Origin: Phallusia mammillata
Taxonomy: Eukaryota > Chordata > Ascidiacea > Phlebobranchia > Ascidiidae
Direction of reading: 5' to 3'
Length of the DNA stretch: 64,000 bases
Assembly (NCBI GenBank): GCA_003260075.1
Contig: QLIY01000120.1
Location: forward strand, 170,526 to 234,525
Shown here: piece by piece, positions 53,101 to 63,530 of the stretch
Layout: each line of letters starts with the position of its first letter
Numbering within the stretch: the stretch's first letter is position 1
Position numbers and translations under genes: made by a program
Notes under the pieces: model-generated
Told to the model about the DNA's origin: nothing
Seen by the model: the letters and a program-made list of their open reading frames with translations, nothing else
Databases searched by the model: none

Positions 53101-54557
53101 TTTCATCAGAACTGACAGGAACGGGATACGCTGTCAATGTAACTAGTACAGACTTTTTTTAATCTGCCGATTTAAATATTTTGTTGTCAAATGAAGAATT
53201 TGTCTCCACAGGCCGTTCAAGCTTACCGCCGTGCGTTAGAACTTAACCCCGGTTTCATTAGATCAAGATACAACCTCGGAATAAGCTGCATCAACCTTGG
53301 AGCACAAAGGTATGTAAAAAGATTGACTTTAACACACACAATCGTGTAGTTTGGTCGAACACAAACCTGCACATAACCTATGTAGTAATACAGTTGAGAG
53401 GTTTTAACAATTGTAATTGTCATTCTCACCAGAGTTGTAAACTGGGCGAACGTTTTCGGTTCGGGCCTTGTTTGAAAGAGCATGGCGCATACACCAAAAA
53501 GAAAAATATATGAAAGCGCTGGCGTTCGAGCTTTACTTAAAACACCACTTTCTTACGTTAAAACTTAGTTTCTATCCCGCTTCTCCTGTCTGCTATTTCA
53601 GGCTAGTGCTCTTTACGCCACCTATCGGTATTTGGCAAACTTGTTTGATGTGAGTTCTTACGTTAATATGTGAGTACACCGTCCGTACACAGTAGCGATT
53701 TGTTTAAATTCATAGTGCGCCCGGTATGTAAGAAGCTGCCTATTTAATCTCGTGGACTATAGCCAGTATCGGATATTTAGCAATGTTGTTTGGTGTGAGT
53801 TCTTACATTAGTAACTCCACTGTTCATACACAGTAGAATTACATATAAATCAGAGTACACTCGGTATGTAAGAAGCTGCGTATTAAATCACATGGACTAT
53901 AGCCAGTATGGGATATGCAACTGATTTGTGTTAATCCCACCACCAGCCTGATTTTTTCCAGCAAACGCCGTAGCACACGGAAGTGATTGAATATCGGGAT
54001 GCAATTCGGTTTAATATCTTGCAGGCCTCGTGTGCTGTGATTTATAGTTCTGTAATGCTTCCGCCAGTATTTAGCGTAATATCTGTTTATCTGACTGAAT
54101 AAAAACCGAAACCACAACGGATTGTTAAATTTGTGTAATAAACCACATCTTTCGTTACCAGATAAAATAACGCTGTTATGTTGAAAAGCATTTTAAATAT
54201 AAACCTAGCACGAAATTGAGAGTTTATTTTTGCTAATTGAATTCAGGTTTAAAGCTGTGTATGCGATAATTTTTTGCCATTACTTCAGCACAGAATTTTA
54301 AATGTTAACTTTCACATCACAGAGAGGCCGTGGCGCATTTTTTAACCGCCTTGGTGGCGCAACGGAGCGGTCGTGGTCCTCAGGGCGAGGTGGGTCAGAT
54401 GTCCGACAACATTTGGTCGACCTTGAGGATGACCTTGTCCATGCTCAAGGACGATGAGTCGCTTGAACTGGTCAAACGCAGAGAATTGGAACAACTGGCC
54501 AGAAAGTACGGAGTGGACACTACAGTGGACGTTATTAAAGTCACGGCGGAGGAATGA
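44197..54557 (+). CDS. PEX5: PEX5, peroxisomal targeting signal 1 receptor
   Basis: PEX5 is the cycling receptor that binds C-terminal SKL-type signals in the cytosol and delivers cargo to the PEX13/14 docking complex. Fifteen exons join in phase: 44197-44314, 44741-44881, 45238-45369, 45582-45657, 46142-46325, 47877-47996, 48554-48652, 48728-48871, 49355-49425, 49959-50081, 50972-51055, 51358-51499, 52071-52154, 53212-53309 and 54323-54557. They give 1851 nt and 616 residues, against about 639 for human PEX5L. The N-terminus [18 protein letters not shown] carries Cys12, equivalent to mammalian Cys11, which is mono-ubiquitinated for recycling. Residues 48-285 hold a series of WxxxF/Y-like PEX14-binding motifs. 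The TPR region starts near residue 297 and includes [20 protein letters not shown] and [20 protein letters not shown]. Introns carry two hAT elements, a tRNA-like sequence, a SINE and a tandem repeat. Confidence 0.95.
45704..45776 (+). tRNA. tRNA-like sequence, probably degenerate (pseudo-tRNA)
   Basis: The internal promoter boxes are good: A box TAGCTCAGTTGG (45711-45722) and B box GGTTCGAATCC (45756-45766). The acceptor arms GCGTGTG and CACAGGC pair with one mismatch, and the T stem GTGGG/CCCAC is perfect. The D stem has one mismatch. The anticodon stem cannot be drawn with a normal 7-base loop; CTGAA lies where a Phe-type loop would be. I therefore read it as a tRNA pseudogene or the head of an old SINE. 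It lies in the PEX5 intron after exon 4, just before a hAT element. Confidence 0.6.
45807..46017. mobile_element. hAT-type MITE, 211 bp, in PEX5 intron
   Basis: The left end is CAGGGGTGGGGAACCT and the right end AGGTTCCCCATTCCCTG, inverted and nearly identical. The interior has GCGGGCCGCATG and GCGGGCCACAT. The flanking octamers CTTGATAG and CTTTAGGA match poorly, so the target duplication is decayed or rearranged. Confidence 0.8.
46142..46325 (+). other. PEX5: PEX5 exon 5 with PEX7-binding-like box
   Basis: Residues 184-201 read [18 protein letters not shown]. This matches the segment of mammalian PEX5L that binds PEX7 for PTS2 import (there KLANSEF then LKFVRQIG). The exon is 184 nt, not a multiple of three, and runs from phase 2 to phase 0, so skipping it would break the frame. 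Confidence 0.8.
46444..46929. mobile_element. hAT-type MITE, 486 bp, in PEX5 intron
   Basis: CAGGGGCGTGCAAC at the left and GTTGCACGCCCCTG at the right are perfect 14-bp inverted repeats. The octamer GTCTAGAA is present at both sides (46436-46443 and 46930-46937). Intact ends and duplication suggest a recent insertion. There is no transposase. Confidence 0.94.
50119..50287 (+). mobile_element. tRNA-derived SINE in PEX5 intron
   Basis: The head resembles a Leu/Ser-type tRNA: A box TGGCCGAATGG (50130-50140) and B box GGTTTGAATCC (50200-50210), with a long variable-arm-like stretch between them. A short unrelated body and an A-rich tail (AAAAATACAAT, then A8 and A8 blocks) follow. The 12-bp AACAAGCTATTT flanks it on both sides (50107-50118 and 50288-50299), the target duplication of LINE-driven retroposition. 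Confidence 0.85.
52198..52576. mobile_element. hAT-type MITE, about 379 bp, in PEX5 intron
   Basis: The left end starts CAGGGTTGACATCG and the right end, read inverted, starts CAGGGTTGCCATACCG. Both continue into CCAAAATAAG-like sequence. The flanking octamers TGTATGAC and TTAATGAC agree at six of eight positions. It is an older member than the other elements here. Confidence 0.75.
53626..53909. repeat. Imperfect tandem dimer of about 142-bp units in PEX5 intron
   Basis: Unit A (53626-53769) and unit B (53770-53909) both run from CGGTATTT/CGGATATTT through GTGAGTTCTTAC, ACACAGTAG and GGTATGTAAGAAGCTGC to GGACTATAGCCAGTAT. They differ by scattered substitutions and small gaps. No coding potential. 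Confidence 0.85.
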
Positions 54558-57500
54558 CCTCTAATTGACCTTTCCCGGTATAGTGGAATGTCGAAACGCG
54601 ATGTTGTTTTTGATTTGTAGTAATTTATACAGACGCCGGTTTTAACGCTTGGTTTAATGTTGAATTGTCAAATTAGGAGAACTTTTTAGACTGTGGTAAA
54701 TTGCAATCCCTGCAGACACACGTTATTCTGTAATTGAATGACCACTATTCCTTATTGATTTTTTTGGATGATGTGCCTAAAAGGTTTCAAAATTTAGCTT
54801 AAATACCTACATTAGTTGGTTTATATTTATTGACGTCATTATGATTATGACGTCAATCGTGGAAATAGTTAATGTTACGTCACAAAACATTGGGGCAAAT
54901 ATGATCGAATCAAACTACATTCAACCCTACAGTGTTCGCCACACAACGTAGTAGTTGCGTTGATTAAACGGTAATTTTTTCGTTGTCGGCTACTAAAATA
55001 TCACACAAATAAGGTTTCAAACACCACAAGCGCTAGAGAGCACCACGCTCGTCCCGCCAAACCGCAAGCATCTGCGTTCAGTGTGGCGTATGTTGAGTAC
55101 AAGAATAACGGTACAATTTCCCTCTGGTGTTTGTAACATTTCATTTCGTGACTAATAGCCAACTTGTAAACGTTTATGGATTCTCATAATACTACAATAC
55201 GATTTTTTTTTTCAGTCTAAATATATGTTTTATGTGGTGAGATTTGATGCCACAATGTTTGTGACACCAGTTGTTAACATAAAAAGCCTCCTGTGACATA
55301 ATCAAATTACCTTTTGTCATTTAATCCCCACAACTTTGTCACATTGTTGGTTCCTTAATTGGATATCTTGTTGTTTGGGTCAAATGACAGTGTGCATGGC
55401 AACCTGCCGTTGAAACATAAATAAAAGGCACTTTCAAAATAATCTGATATCCTGCCTTTTTACAAGCTTTAGACACATCTTTAGTTTTTGTCACATACAT
55501 GCGAACCACTTGTAAAGTGATATTGAACCCTTAAACAAAGGAAAAGGCAAATCATTGCTGTAGCTTACTCTTATTTTCAAACCTCATCAGTACAAAGTTC
55601 TCATATAGTGACAATGTATCCTCATTATTACTTAAAATTCTAAGAAAAAAACTAATTCACCAGAAAATGTTTTAGGTGTCTCATCTTTTAAAAACTATTT
55701 TTGACTTTTTTTCACCAGTGTGTACTTTTTCAGTGTTACGTAGGAAAAATATCTGCATTTTCTTTTGTTAAAAATTAAGATAGTAGCTTGGTACAATTGT
55801 TGAGAAAAACAAAAATGATAGTTTAAAAAAAGTTGCGACATATTTAATTTCCTGTTACCCCACTAATATTCTTTCCTTTTTGTACTTCTTGTAATTGATC
55901 TTGCTGCAATAGCACAGTTGGTAAAGTTTCAAAAAATCCCACTAAAATAGGTTGTGTTTCAGTTACCATTGTATGTTGGTAGAAGTCAACATTTTCTTTC
56001 CTTGCATCAATGAAAACCAGCATTTAATTTTGTTTTATTTTATTATAAGCCCAGCATGGTGTGTAAAAACAAAACTGTACAAAATTTTGAATGTTAATTG
56101 GATTTGAATTGGAAGATTATGAAACGTTTTCTGTCTGTCCCCAGGTTGTTTTGTATTACAATGAAAACTGTTAATTTGTGTTAATTACCAAGTTCTGTGA
56201 TTTCGAATTATAGACTCTTCTGCCTAAGATGTAAAGGCCTATGTATAAATGCCATGCATGTCTCATGTCCTATGCAATTTTGATTAATTGATGTGTTTTG
56301 CATCTGCATAAAATCTAAAAGGATATTTTGTGTCTATAGCTTTTGTTGGGTTGTTTCAGAAACAGAAATTCATTTTTTGTCTAAAATTTAGACACAGTCA
56401 TTGGTAGCCAAGCTTCTACCAGTCAAGATTCTAAGAAATAAATTGCAGCAGTTGGGTTACACAGAAACAGTCACCAAGCTGGAAACAGCTGCCCCACTAC
56501 AACAATCGGAAGACAGGACAAAAATTGAGTAGAAATTCTGAACGTGGTGCAGCTACACCGTTATTGGCATGTGGTGTAAGCGTTAGAAAATTAGGGCGCA
56601 GGGTCGCGGCGATCCTATTTATTAACTAGGCTACATGATTCAGTTGTTAACCATTCTTGGTACATAACTAAAGTTCACATATAACCCAGCACCGACGAAA
56701 GACTAGCTCCTAGGTGAGTGAGTGAGTTCCCGGTACCAACCACATTTTTAACTCCAACGCAATTCCAACAGGTCTTAGCAACCCCTTTTGTAGACCGAAA
56801 TTGAAAAACGCGATTACTTCGAAGCGACAGACCTGCTTCCATTTCTGCGAGAAGTCTGGTTGAATAAGTGGAAGCAGACCAACACAGACACACGCCCCCT
56901 GTCACGCTTGAGTAACCGCGTCTACAACGTGCCTCGTGGCATCGCATGGGAAAGTTCAGTTGGCGCCACTTCATCGAAACAACAGCGCTAGTGAGCAATG
57001 ACAGTCAGTAGGATTTTACTACACATTTATAGTAAAAGAGGCCCCTTTGTTTGTCGAAGGTTCACTGTGAGTCATTGTGTAAACACGTTGTCTTTGTTTT
57101 TAGTTTCACAATTGTCCCACGTGGTTGTTATACCGCGCGAGCTCAGACTGTTTAAAAAAAATGATGTAACATGTCAAAAGCCAGCCTGTACTGAGCGCGT
57201 TTTTTTAATTTAACTAAAGGTCGCTTCCGCAGTTACGTTATCGTAGGATATTACCGCATGTATGTTGAGAGATAAGTCATACATTAGTTGAATGATGCAA
57301 CAAGGCCAACTAATGTCGAGTGCTTGACTTTATTTGTAATAGCGGTCGTTTGGAGTTGAAACTAGGAAGCTTAGTAGTTGTGATAACGCACAACGAAAGT
57401 GTACAGACAAGTGGAAATCCGACATTTTATCCTCCATTGCCAGGAACAACGTGTTATTCAAGGTTCAAGCCTTTGTTGATAGAATGTGGTACTGGTACTT

Positions 57501-57735
57501 TTTTAGTTTAGAATGTATAGTATGAATTGTCAAGGAATTTCTGATCTGGGCAGTTTATTGTCTACCAATGTGAGTGTATTGTTTAGCTAAATATACTAAA
57601 GTATAGACACATTTATACAAACTGTTATCTTTGAAATGGTGTCTAAAGTATCATATACTCATTATTAATAGCATAAAAACCATAAGTTTCATCTTGTTGT
57701 AGGTGCCATTTCGTAAAATAAAAAAAATAAAAAAA
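54558..57735. other. PEX5 3' region and upstream region of the first transporter
   Basis: TGACGTCA occurs at 54831 and 54848. A possible PEX5 polyadenylation signal AATAAA lies at 55420-55425, which would mean a long 3' UTR. One exon-like open stretch lies at 56402-56533. An acceptor TTGTTGTAG ends at 57702, giving a likely 5' UTR exon of the transporter. No other gene was recognised. Confidence 0.45.
56402..56533 (+). CDS. Exon-like open stretch of unknown origin
   Basis: After AAAATTTAG, 43 codons are open from TQSLVAKLLPVKILRNKLQQ through LGYTETVTKLET to DRTKIE and a TAG. Composition looks protein-like (Leu/Lys-rich then acidic-polar) and is denser than the AT-rich surroundings. I do not recognise the family and found no partner exon upstream after the PEX5 stop. 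It could be the last exon of a gene with tiny exons, an alternative end of PEX5, or a retrocopy remnant. Confidence 0.3.
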
Positions 57736-57738
57736 ATG

Positions 57739-57855
57739 TCCACGGCAGAAGACCTTACTGCTACCAAACAATCAGTCAATCTTAAAAAGAAGGGGGGGGG
57801 GGTCCATGGCAGAAGACCTTACTGCTACCAAACAATCAGTCAATCTTAAAAAGAA
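57739..57855. repeat. Direct duplication of 53 bp with G-run across the transporter start
   Basis: Copy 1 (57739-57791) begins TCCACGGCAGAAGACC and copy 2 (57803-57855) TCCATGGCAGAAGACC; both end CTTAAAAAGAA. A run of 11 G (57792-57802) lies between them. The only difference seen is C to T, which creates the ATG used as start in copy 2. Confidence 0.95.
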
Positions 57856-59254
57856 AATAACTCTCGCCAATGGAGTTTGTCTAATTGTGGGAAATATAAT
57901 TGGATCTGGAATTTTTTTGACTCCAAAGGGTGTACAGGCAGAATGTGGATCACCAGGACTAAGTCTTATAATCTGGTCAATCTGTGGGATTTTTTCACTT
58001 ATTGGTGCTCTGTGTTATGCTGAGTTAGGCACTACTATAGTAAAATCTGGGGCCAGTTATGCTTACATTTTGGAGGCCTTTGGTCCCTTGGTTGGATTTG
58101 TGCGCCTTTGGATTTCTGTTCTGATTATTGAACCGACAGTACAGGCTGCGATTGCTATCACATTTGCCAATTACTTAGTCCAGCCGTTCTTTCCAACGTG
58201 TGAGCCACCATTTTATGCTGTCCGTCTGTTCGCTGCTGCATGTGTGATAATTATCACTGCAATGAACTGTGTCAGTGTGAGATATGGAACAAGAATACAG
58301 GACATTTTTGCATATGCCAAGGTGATAGCTCTTATCTTGATCATCATTATGGGCTTTGTAGCCATGTTTAATGGCACTTCTTCTGGGTCTTTATCCAAAC
58401 CATGGTTGGGAACAACAAACAATGTAGGCAACATAGCACTTGCGATGTACTCTGGACTTTATGCCTATTCTGGCTGGGATACTTTAAATTTTATGGTTGA
58501 GGAACTTCAGGACCCATATCGAAACCTCCCTCTGGCAATTTACATTTCCCTTCCAATATGCACTATTATTTACATCTTGACAAACGTAGCCTACTATTCT
58601 GTTCTCACTCCAGCGGAAATTATTGCCTCTGATGCTGTAGCTGTTGGCTTTGCGAGTAGAACTCTTGGCGTCATGGCTTGGGTTATTCCAATTGCTGTAG
58701 CCATGTCCACTTTTGGTGGTTTAAACTCATCAATCATGGCATCATCCCGGCTGTTTTTTGTTGGTGCCCGTGAAGGTCATTTGCCCGATTACTTTGCAAT
58801 GGTCAGTCTTCGAAGATTTACTCCTGCACCAAGTCTCTTGCTCACTGGAGGTTTAACACTCATTTTCCTTTGTGTCGACGATGTGTTTAACCTGATTAAC
58901 TATTACAGTTTTATGTACTGGTTGACTGTTGGATTGTCCATCGTTGGCCAGGTTTACCTTCGCATCACTCAGCCCGATTTACCTCGACCTCTCAAAGTCA
59001 ACATTATTTTTCCAATCATCTTTTGCCTCGCAAGCCTGTTCCTTGTCATCGTACCCTTTATATCTGATACTGTTGAGTCACTGATTGGTACTGCCATTTT
59101 GCTAACAGGCATTCCAGTGTATTATGTATTTGTAAAGCTAAAAGCTTCCCAGCGTCCAAAATTTTTTACCACAGTCTCTGAAGGGTGCACTAGAGTTTGT
59201 CAGAAACTCTTACCAGTTTCAATATCAGAAACAGAAATGGAAGGAAATTTTTAG
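57806..59254 (+). CDS. SLC7A6/7-like: y+LAT-type amino-acid transporter light chain, copy 1
   Basis: This is a single-exon gene of 482 residues from ATG 57806. It belongs to the LAT family of 12-TM APC exchangers, which pair with the SLC3A2/4F2hc glycoprotein at the plasma membrane. Visible hallmarks are [12 protein letters not shown] in TM1 (substrate-binding GSG at 33-35), [20 protein letters not shown], and FFPTC with Cys132 in the loop where family members form the disulphide to the heavy chain. [14 protein letters not shown] and [10 protein letters not shown] are also present. [12 protein letters not shown] and LINYYSF agree better with y+LAT (SLC7A6/7) than with LAT1/2. An earlier in-frame-looking ATG at 57736 is cut off by the duplication and G-run; without that insertion the protein would start [18 protein letters not shown] at 59783-59788 is a good polyadenylation signal. 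Confidence 0.93.
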   Translation: MAEDLTATKQSVNLKKKITLANGVCLIVGNIIGSGIFLTPKGVQAECGSPGLSLIIWSICGIFSLIGALCYAELGTTIVKSGASYAYILEAFGPLVGFVRLWISVLIIEPTVQAAIAITFANYLVQPFFPTCEPPFYAVRLFAAACVIIITAMNCVSVRYGTRIQDIFAYAKVIALILIIIMGFVAMFNGTSSGSLSKPWLGTTNNVGNIALAMYSGLYAYSGWDTLNFMVEELQDPYRNLPLAIYISLPICTIIYILTNVAYYSVLTPAEIIASDAVAVGFASRTLGVMAWVIPIAVAMSTFGGLNSSIMASSRLFFVGAREGHLPDYFAMVSLRRFTPAPSLLLTGGLTLIFLCVDDVFNLINYYSFMYWLTVGLSIVGQVYLRITQPDLPRPLKVNIIFPIIFCLASLFLVIVPFISDTVESLIGTAILLTGIPVYYVFVKLKASQRPKFFTTVSEGCTRVCQKLLPVSISETEMEGNF

Positions 59255-60541
59255 TGATTTTATTTCATTCCACTGTAACCATGGCAACTCTTAATTTTAG
59301 ATTTTGTAGGTTGTGCTAATGTTGTGTTGCACCCAATTGGAAAACAGTGGTGCAATAACAAGAGTTTGGGGCTTATATACTTTTTTATACCAAATGCCAA
59401 ACTTAGTCACAAACAAAAAAGCTAAATATGATTTGATCCATGATATTTATCATTGTTGTACTATTTAAGATCAACAAGTTGTTTTAATGTTTGTCAATGC
59501 AAGAGTAGTTAGTCACTTTACTCATTGCATTCCAATTGTCCAGTTTGGATAAGCTTTTGCATGTATTTAACAATGTCACATGGTCTGTATGTTTTAAAGC
59601 ATTGCATGGTTTTATTTGGCTGTATATACACAAATGTTGTGTCTGTTTTTCTGAATTGTTTAAAAGTTGCTGATATTCCCAGCAATCTTTCACTGCTGGA
59701 TTTAACAGTTGCTAAATTGTTTTAAAATATTACCTGATTTTTTTCATAGTCATTCAAGTTATTTTTGTCATACCTAGATTGTAATAAAGTGATACTTATT
59801 TACCTTGACTACACACACAATAAGAACAAAATGGTGACATTTTGCTTTAGATGCTGTGAATAATAAAAATCACTAGTGCTGTATTTTTGTGATTTTTATA
59901 AATACGCTGTTCATGGTAGTAGGGTGTTTTGTAGTGTTTTGGTAAGAGCAAATTTAAACTGAACTTTCTATTCCGGACATAATGCTTGTAAAACTTTATT
60001 AGCTCTTTCCTGGATCGTAAAATCCAATGCTTTACAATGTGCACACAGTGCGTCAAAACAAAGGTGCACTTCAGTCATGCTTGAAACACAATGGAAAAAA
60101 GGTGGACACATGCATGCAGGCGTGTCTGAATGCCACATGGGCACATTTTTCTCTCAGTCAGCAAATCAGTCCGGGCAGAACGGAACCATAATTGCATGGA
60201 TGTCCTTATCTTCCTCGGAAGCTCTGTGCATGTGGCTTTGGGTTTAGCAGGTGTGTGAAAACCACTGCAATGCATGTTTGTGATTAGAACTTGCATGACA
60301 TATTGTTATTATTGTTTATGAGTTTTTAAATTCTTTTGATTTATTTTTGTCAGATGGCCATTAATTTTGTATTGTGTATTACTAGGTGGAGTTGTCAATT
60401 ACCTCCTGATGTAGTGGGTTTTTGTAATTTTTTGGGTGTGTTATGTGAATCAGGAAATCTTTTCATTTGTAATTTACTGTTGTGCTTTTGCAGGAAGTTT
60501 GTAGATCTCTGTCATCCCCTCTGGCTTAAAATACAGCGAAA
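59255..60541. other. 3' UTR of copy 1 and upstream region of copy 2
   Basis: A polyadenylation signal lies at 59783. A TTTTGCAG acceptor ending at 60493 leaves a 48-base leader before the copy 2 ATG. Only short unsupported frames otherwise. Confidence 0.5.
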
Positions 60542-61993
60542 ATGTCTTCTGAGGACAACACAGCAGAAGTTGCAATCAAACTCAAACAGAAAATTACCCT
60601 TGCCAATGGAGTAGCAATCATTGTGGGAAATATCATCGGTTCCGGCATTTTTCTTACACCCAAAGGAGTCCAGTTGGAATGTGGCTCTCCAGCGCTGAGT
60701 TTGATTATCTGGGCAATATGTGGAGTGTTCTCATTGGTTGGGGCACTTTGCTATGCTGAACTTGGGACTACTATAGTAAAATCTGGTGCAAGTTATGCTT
60801 ACATCCTGGAGGCTTTTGGCCCACTCATTGGGTTTATGAGATTATGGATTTCGGTGCTCATTATTGAACCCACAGTGCAAGCAGCCATTGCTATTACTTT
60901 TTCCATCTACCTAATTCAGCCGTTCTTCCCCACTTGTGACCCCCCATTCATGGCGGTGCGACTGTTAGCAGCAGCATGTGTTTGTATAATCATGTTTGCC
61001 AACTGCTGGAGCGTTAGATATGCCACCCGGATCCAGGATATATTTGCTTATGCGAAGGTGATTGCCTTAATAGTCATCATCATTGCTGGCATGGTATCCT
61101 TAGCAAGATTTGGAACTGATGTTGGATCGTTCTCAAAACCATGGGAAGGAACCACAAACAATGTGGGTAACATAGCTATTGCAATGTATTCTGGTCTATA
61201 TTCCTACGCCGGTTGGGACACTTTGAACTTTATGGTTGAAGAATTAAAAGACCCATACAAGAATCTACCACTGGCAATATACATTTCATTGCCAATTTGC
61301 ACTATCATTTACCTTTTGGCAAACGTGGCATACTATGCTGTTTTAACCCCTGCTGAGATTATTGCTTCAGATGCAGTTGCTGTGGGATTCGCTGGAAAAA
61401 CCCTCGGTGTTGTCAGCTGGATGATACCTATTGCTGTTGCTATGTCAACCTTCGGTGCACTAAATTCATCACTCATGGCATCTTCACGGCTCTACTTTGT
61501 TGGGGCCAGGGAAAGACATCTTCCTGATTATTTTGCCATGGTCAGTCCAGACAGATTTACTCCTGCTCCAAGTCTTTTGCTTTCCGGATGTCTAACACTG
61601 GTTTATCTTTGTGTTAAAGATGTGTTTCAACTTATTAACTACTACAGTTTCATGTACTGGCTGACTGTTGGCCTATCCATCATTGGTCAGATTTATCTCC
61701 GTTACTCTCGACCTGATTTGCCACGCCCTCTCAAAGTCAATATATTCTTCCCGATTATCTTTGCTGCTGCTTGCATATTTTTAGTGATTGTCCCATTTTT
61801 TACTGAAACAATTGAATCATTAATAGGCACAGCAATTCTGTTGACAGGAATTCCGATATACTTTCTCTTTGTTTATCTTACACCATCTCAACGGCCTAGA
61901 TGTTTGGATGTTGTTATGAATGCTGTTACTAGTTTTCTTCAAAAACTGTTCCCTGTTGTTATGTCTGAATCAGAACTTGAGGAAGAGTTTTAG
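60542..61993 (+). CDS. SLC7A6/7-like: y+LAT-type amino-acid transporter light chain, copy 2
   Basis: This is a single-exon gene of 483 residues and a tandem paralogue of the gene 1.3 kb upstream. Transmembrane segments and loops are largely identical: GSG at 33-35, Cys132 in [31 protein letters not shown] and [10 protein letters not shown]. Differences concentrate in the N-terminal tail (MSSEDNTAEVAIKLKQ), the loop after TM5 (ARFGTDVGSFSKPWEG) and the C-terminal tail ending SESELEEEF. The family exchanges cationic and neutral amino acids, the neutral ones with Na+; substrate specificity cannot be read from sequence alone. The leader is probably joined from an upstream non-coding exon at the acceptor ending at 60493. 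Confidence 0.95.
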   Translation: MSSEDNTAEVAIKLKQKITLANGVAIIVGNIIGSGIFLTPKGVQLECGSPALSLIIWAICGVFSLVGALCYAELGTTIVKSGASYAYILEAFGPLIGFMRLWISVLIIEPTVQAAIAITFSIYLIQPFFPTCDPPFMAVRLLAAACVCIIMFANCWSVRYATRIQDIFAYAKVIALIVIIIAGMVSLARFGTDVGSFSKPWEGTTNNVGNIAIAMYSGLYSYAGWDTLNFMVEELKDPYKNLPLAIYISLPICTIIYLLANVAYYAVLTPAEIIASDAVAVGFAGKTLGVVSWMIPIAVAMSTFGALNSSLMASSRLYFVGARERHLPDYFAMVSPDRFTPAPSLLLSGCLTLVYLCVKDVFQLINYYSFMYWLTVGLSIIGQIYLRYSRPDLPRPLKVNIFFPIIFAAACIFLVIVPFFTETIESLIGTAILLTGIPIYFLFVYLTPSQRPRCLDVVMNAVTSFLQKLFPVVMSESELEEEF

Positions 61994-63277
61994 AATTTAG
62001 ACATCACATTAAACAATTCTGTATAGATGTTAACATTTTCTTGGTGTTTCTTTTTTACATTTGAGTAACTGTTACAACCAAGTGTCAGAAAATGAATATT
62101 GTGCACTGTACTTGTTCTCTAAATTGCCAAATAGGCATGTCACATCCTTTTTTAAAATACCAATTTCACAAAATACTTTTCTACACCATACATTTAATGT
62201 ATTCCGTTGCTATGCTATTGCTAACCTCATAGTTCATGGTTTAATGATTGACATGTTTGATGTATTTTAGTGTTTTCTCCGTTTTCCGAAAAACGTTTTC
62301 AATTAGAAGTGTTTATAAAACACAAGACAGCAGACACAGTGTTGCAATTGCCTACAGTGCAGCCTTTTATTTCCATTAATATTGGCAATAACAATATACA
62401 TTAACAGTTTAATGTTGTTTTATGTACTGTATTAAAAGTGTACCAGCCTTGTACTTTAAAATACAAAAAGTTATGTCGTTGCATAGGAAATTTAACTCTC
62501 TTTTTAACAATTTGTGGTGAATGTGGAATTTATTCCTTAAGTTTGTAGAGCATGACTAGTTGGCTACAGGTATATAAGTCATAATACAGAACACAGTGAA
62601 AATGCCCACTTCTGTTCGTTCCACTTTATTTTAACAAATGTGAAGTACATAATTAATCAAATGGTCACTCAGAACTTTTCAAAGTAGGTTACTAGTCCAA
62701 ATCCTAAAGGAAACTACAACAGACAGGGCCAATTATAAAGGCGACTGTGCTCTTAAATAAAACCACAATGAAAACACGAAGTATAAAGATTGATTAATCT
62801 GCGTTTTCTATGTTATAACATTTTAGTCAAAAGGATAAGCTGTGTTGCCGAATTTAAACGCTTTCGGGATTGAAAAACATATTCGAACACTGCTTTACAG
62901 ACGGAAGGATAATAAAATACGGTTGAATGCTTGTCGAGTAAACAGTCCGGCGCTACAACGGAAGTTCCCCTAGTTATCAAAATGAAATAACAAACAATGT
63001 GAGGCAACGGTTCCAATTTCAATTTACAACATTTTTTTTATTGTTTTTTTGCGATTTTCCGTTTTTATAATTTCTTTTTGGAAAAAAAATGGTTGTGACT
63101 GTGAGGTGCTTTCATGGACATGTCTTAAAGACGGGACGACGGAAATACGGAAACCGAGGTCTAAAAGACGGGAAAAGTTCCAAACTAAAAGACGGGAGAG
63201 GCGGGACTACGGAAAAGCATTTGTTCGACATGACTAAAAGACGGGACTGGGTGAAAGTTCACATATAGTTCTAATAG
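61994..63277. other. 3' flank of transporter copy 2, no gene recognised
   Basis: The stretch is AT-rich. From about 63126 a short motif ACGGGA(N) recurs (GACGGGACGAC, GACGGGAAAAG, GACGGGAGAGG, GACGGGACTGG), a degenerate repeat that continues past 63434. Confidence 0.45.
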
Positions 63278-63530
63278 CAGGGGTGTCAAACTCGTGGGGT
63301 TCGAGGGCCACATTGCAGTTTGAAAATTATGCCGAGGGCCGCATGTGATTTTTAATTACGTTTTATACACTTAAAACAGCCTATTCGCTATGACGGCCGC
63401 ATTGCAGATCCTTATTTCACCAACAGGCGCCAANTACGGGACTCGGTGAAAGTTCACATATAGTTCCTATAGCGTTAGATGGGACCACAGAAAAGCATTT
63501 GTTCGACATGACTAAAAGACGGGACTGGGT
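63213..63530. repeat. Direct repeats flanking the truncated hAT element
   Basis: GGGACTGGGTGAAAGTTCAC with CATATAGTT occurs left of the element (63243-63272) and, with one change, right of the N (63438-63467). AGCATTTGTTCGACATGACT followed by AAAAGACGGGACTGGGTG also occurs twice (from 63213 and from 63492). The two flanks are partial copies of one another. Confidence 0.8.
63278..63433. mobile_element. Truncated hAT-type element ending at an undetermined base
   Basis: CAGGGGTGTCAAACT at 63278 is a hAT-type terminus, followed by GAGGGCCACATTGCAG and GAGGGCCGCATGTG. The expected inverted right end is missing; the sequence stops at an N at 63434. Confidence 0.65.
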
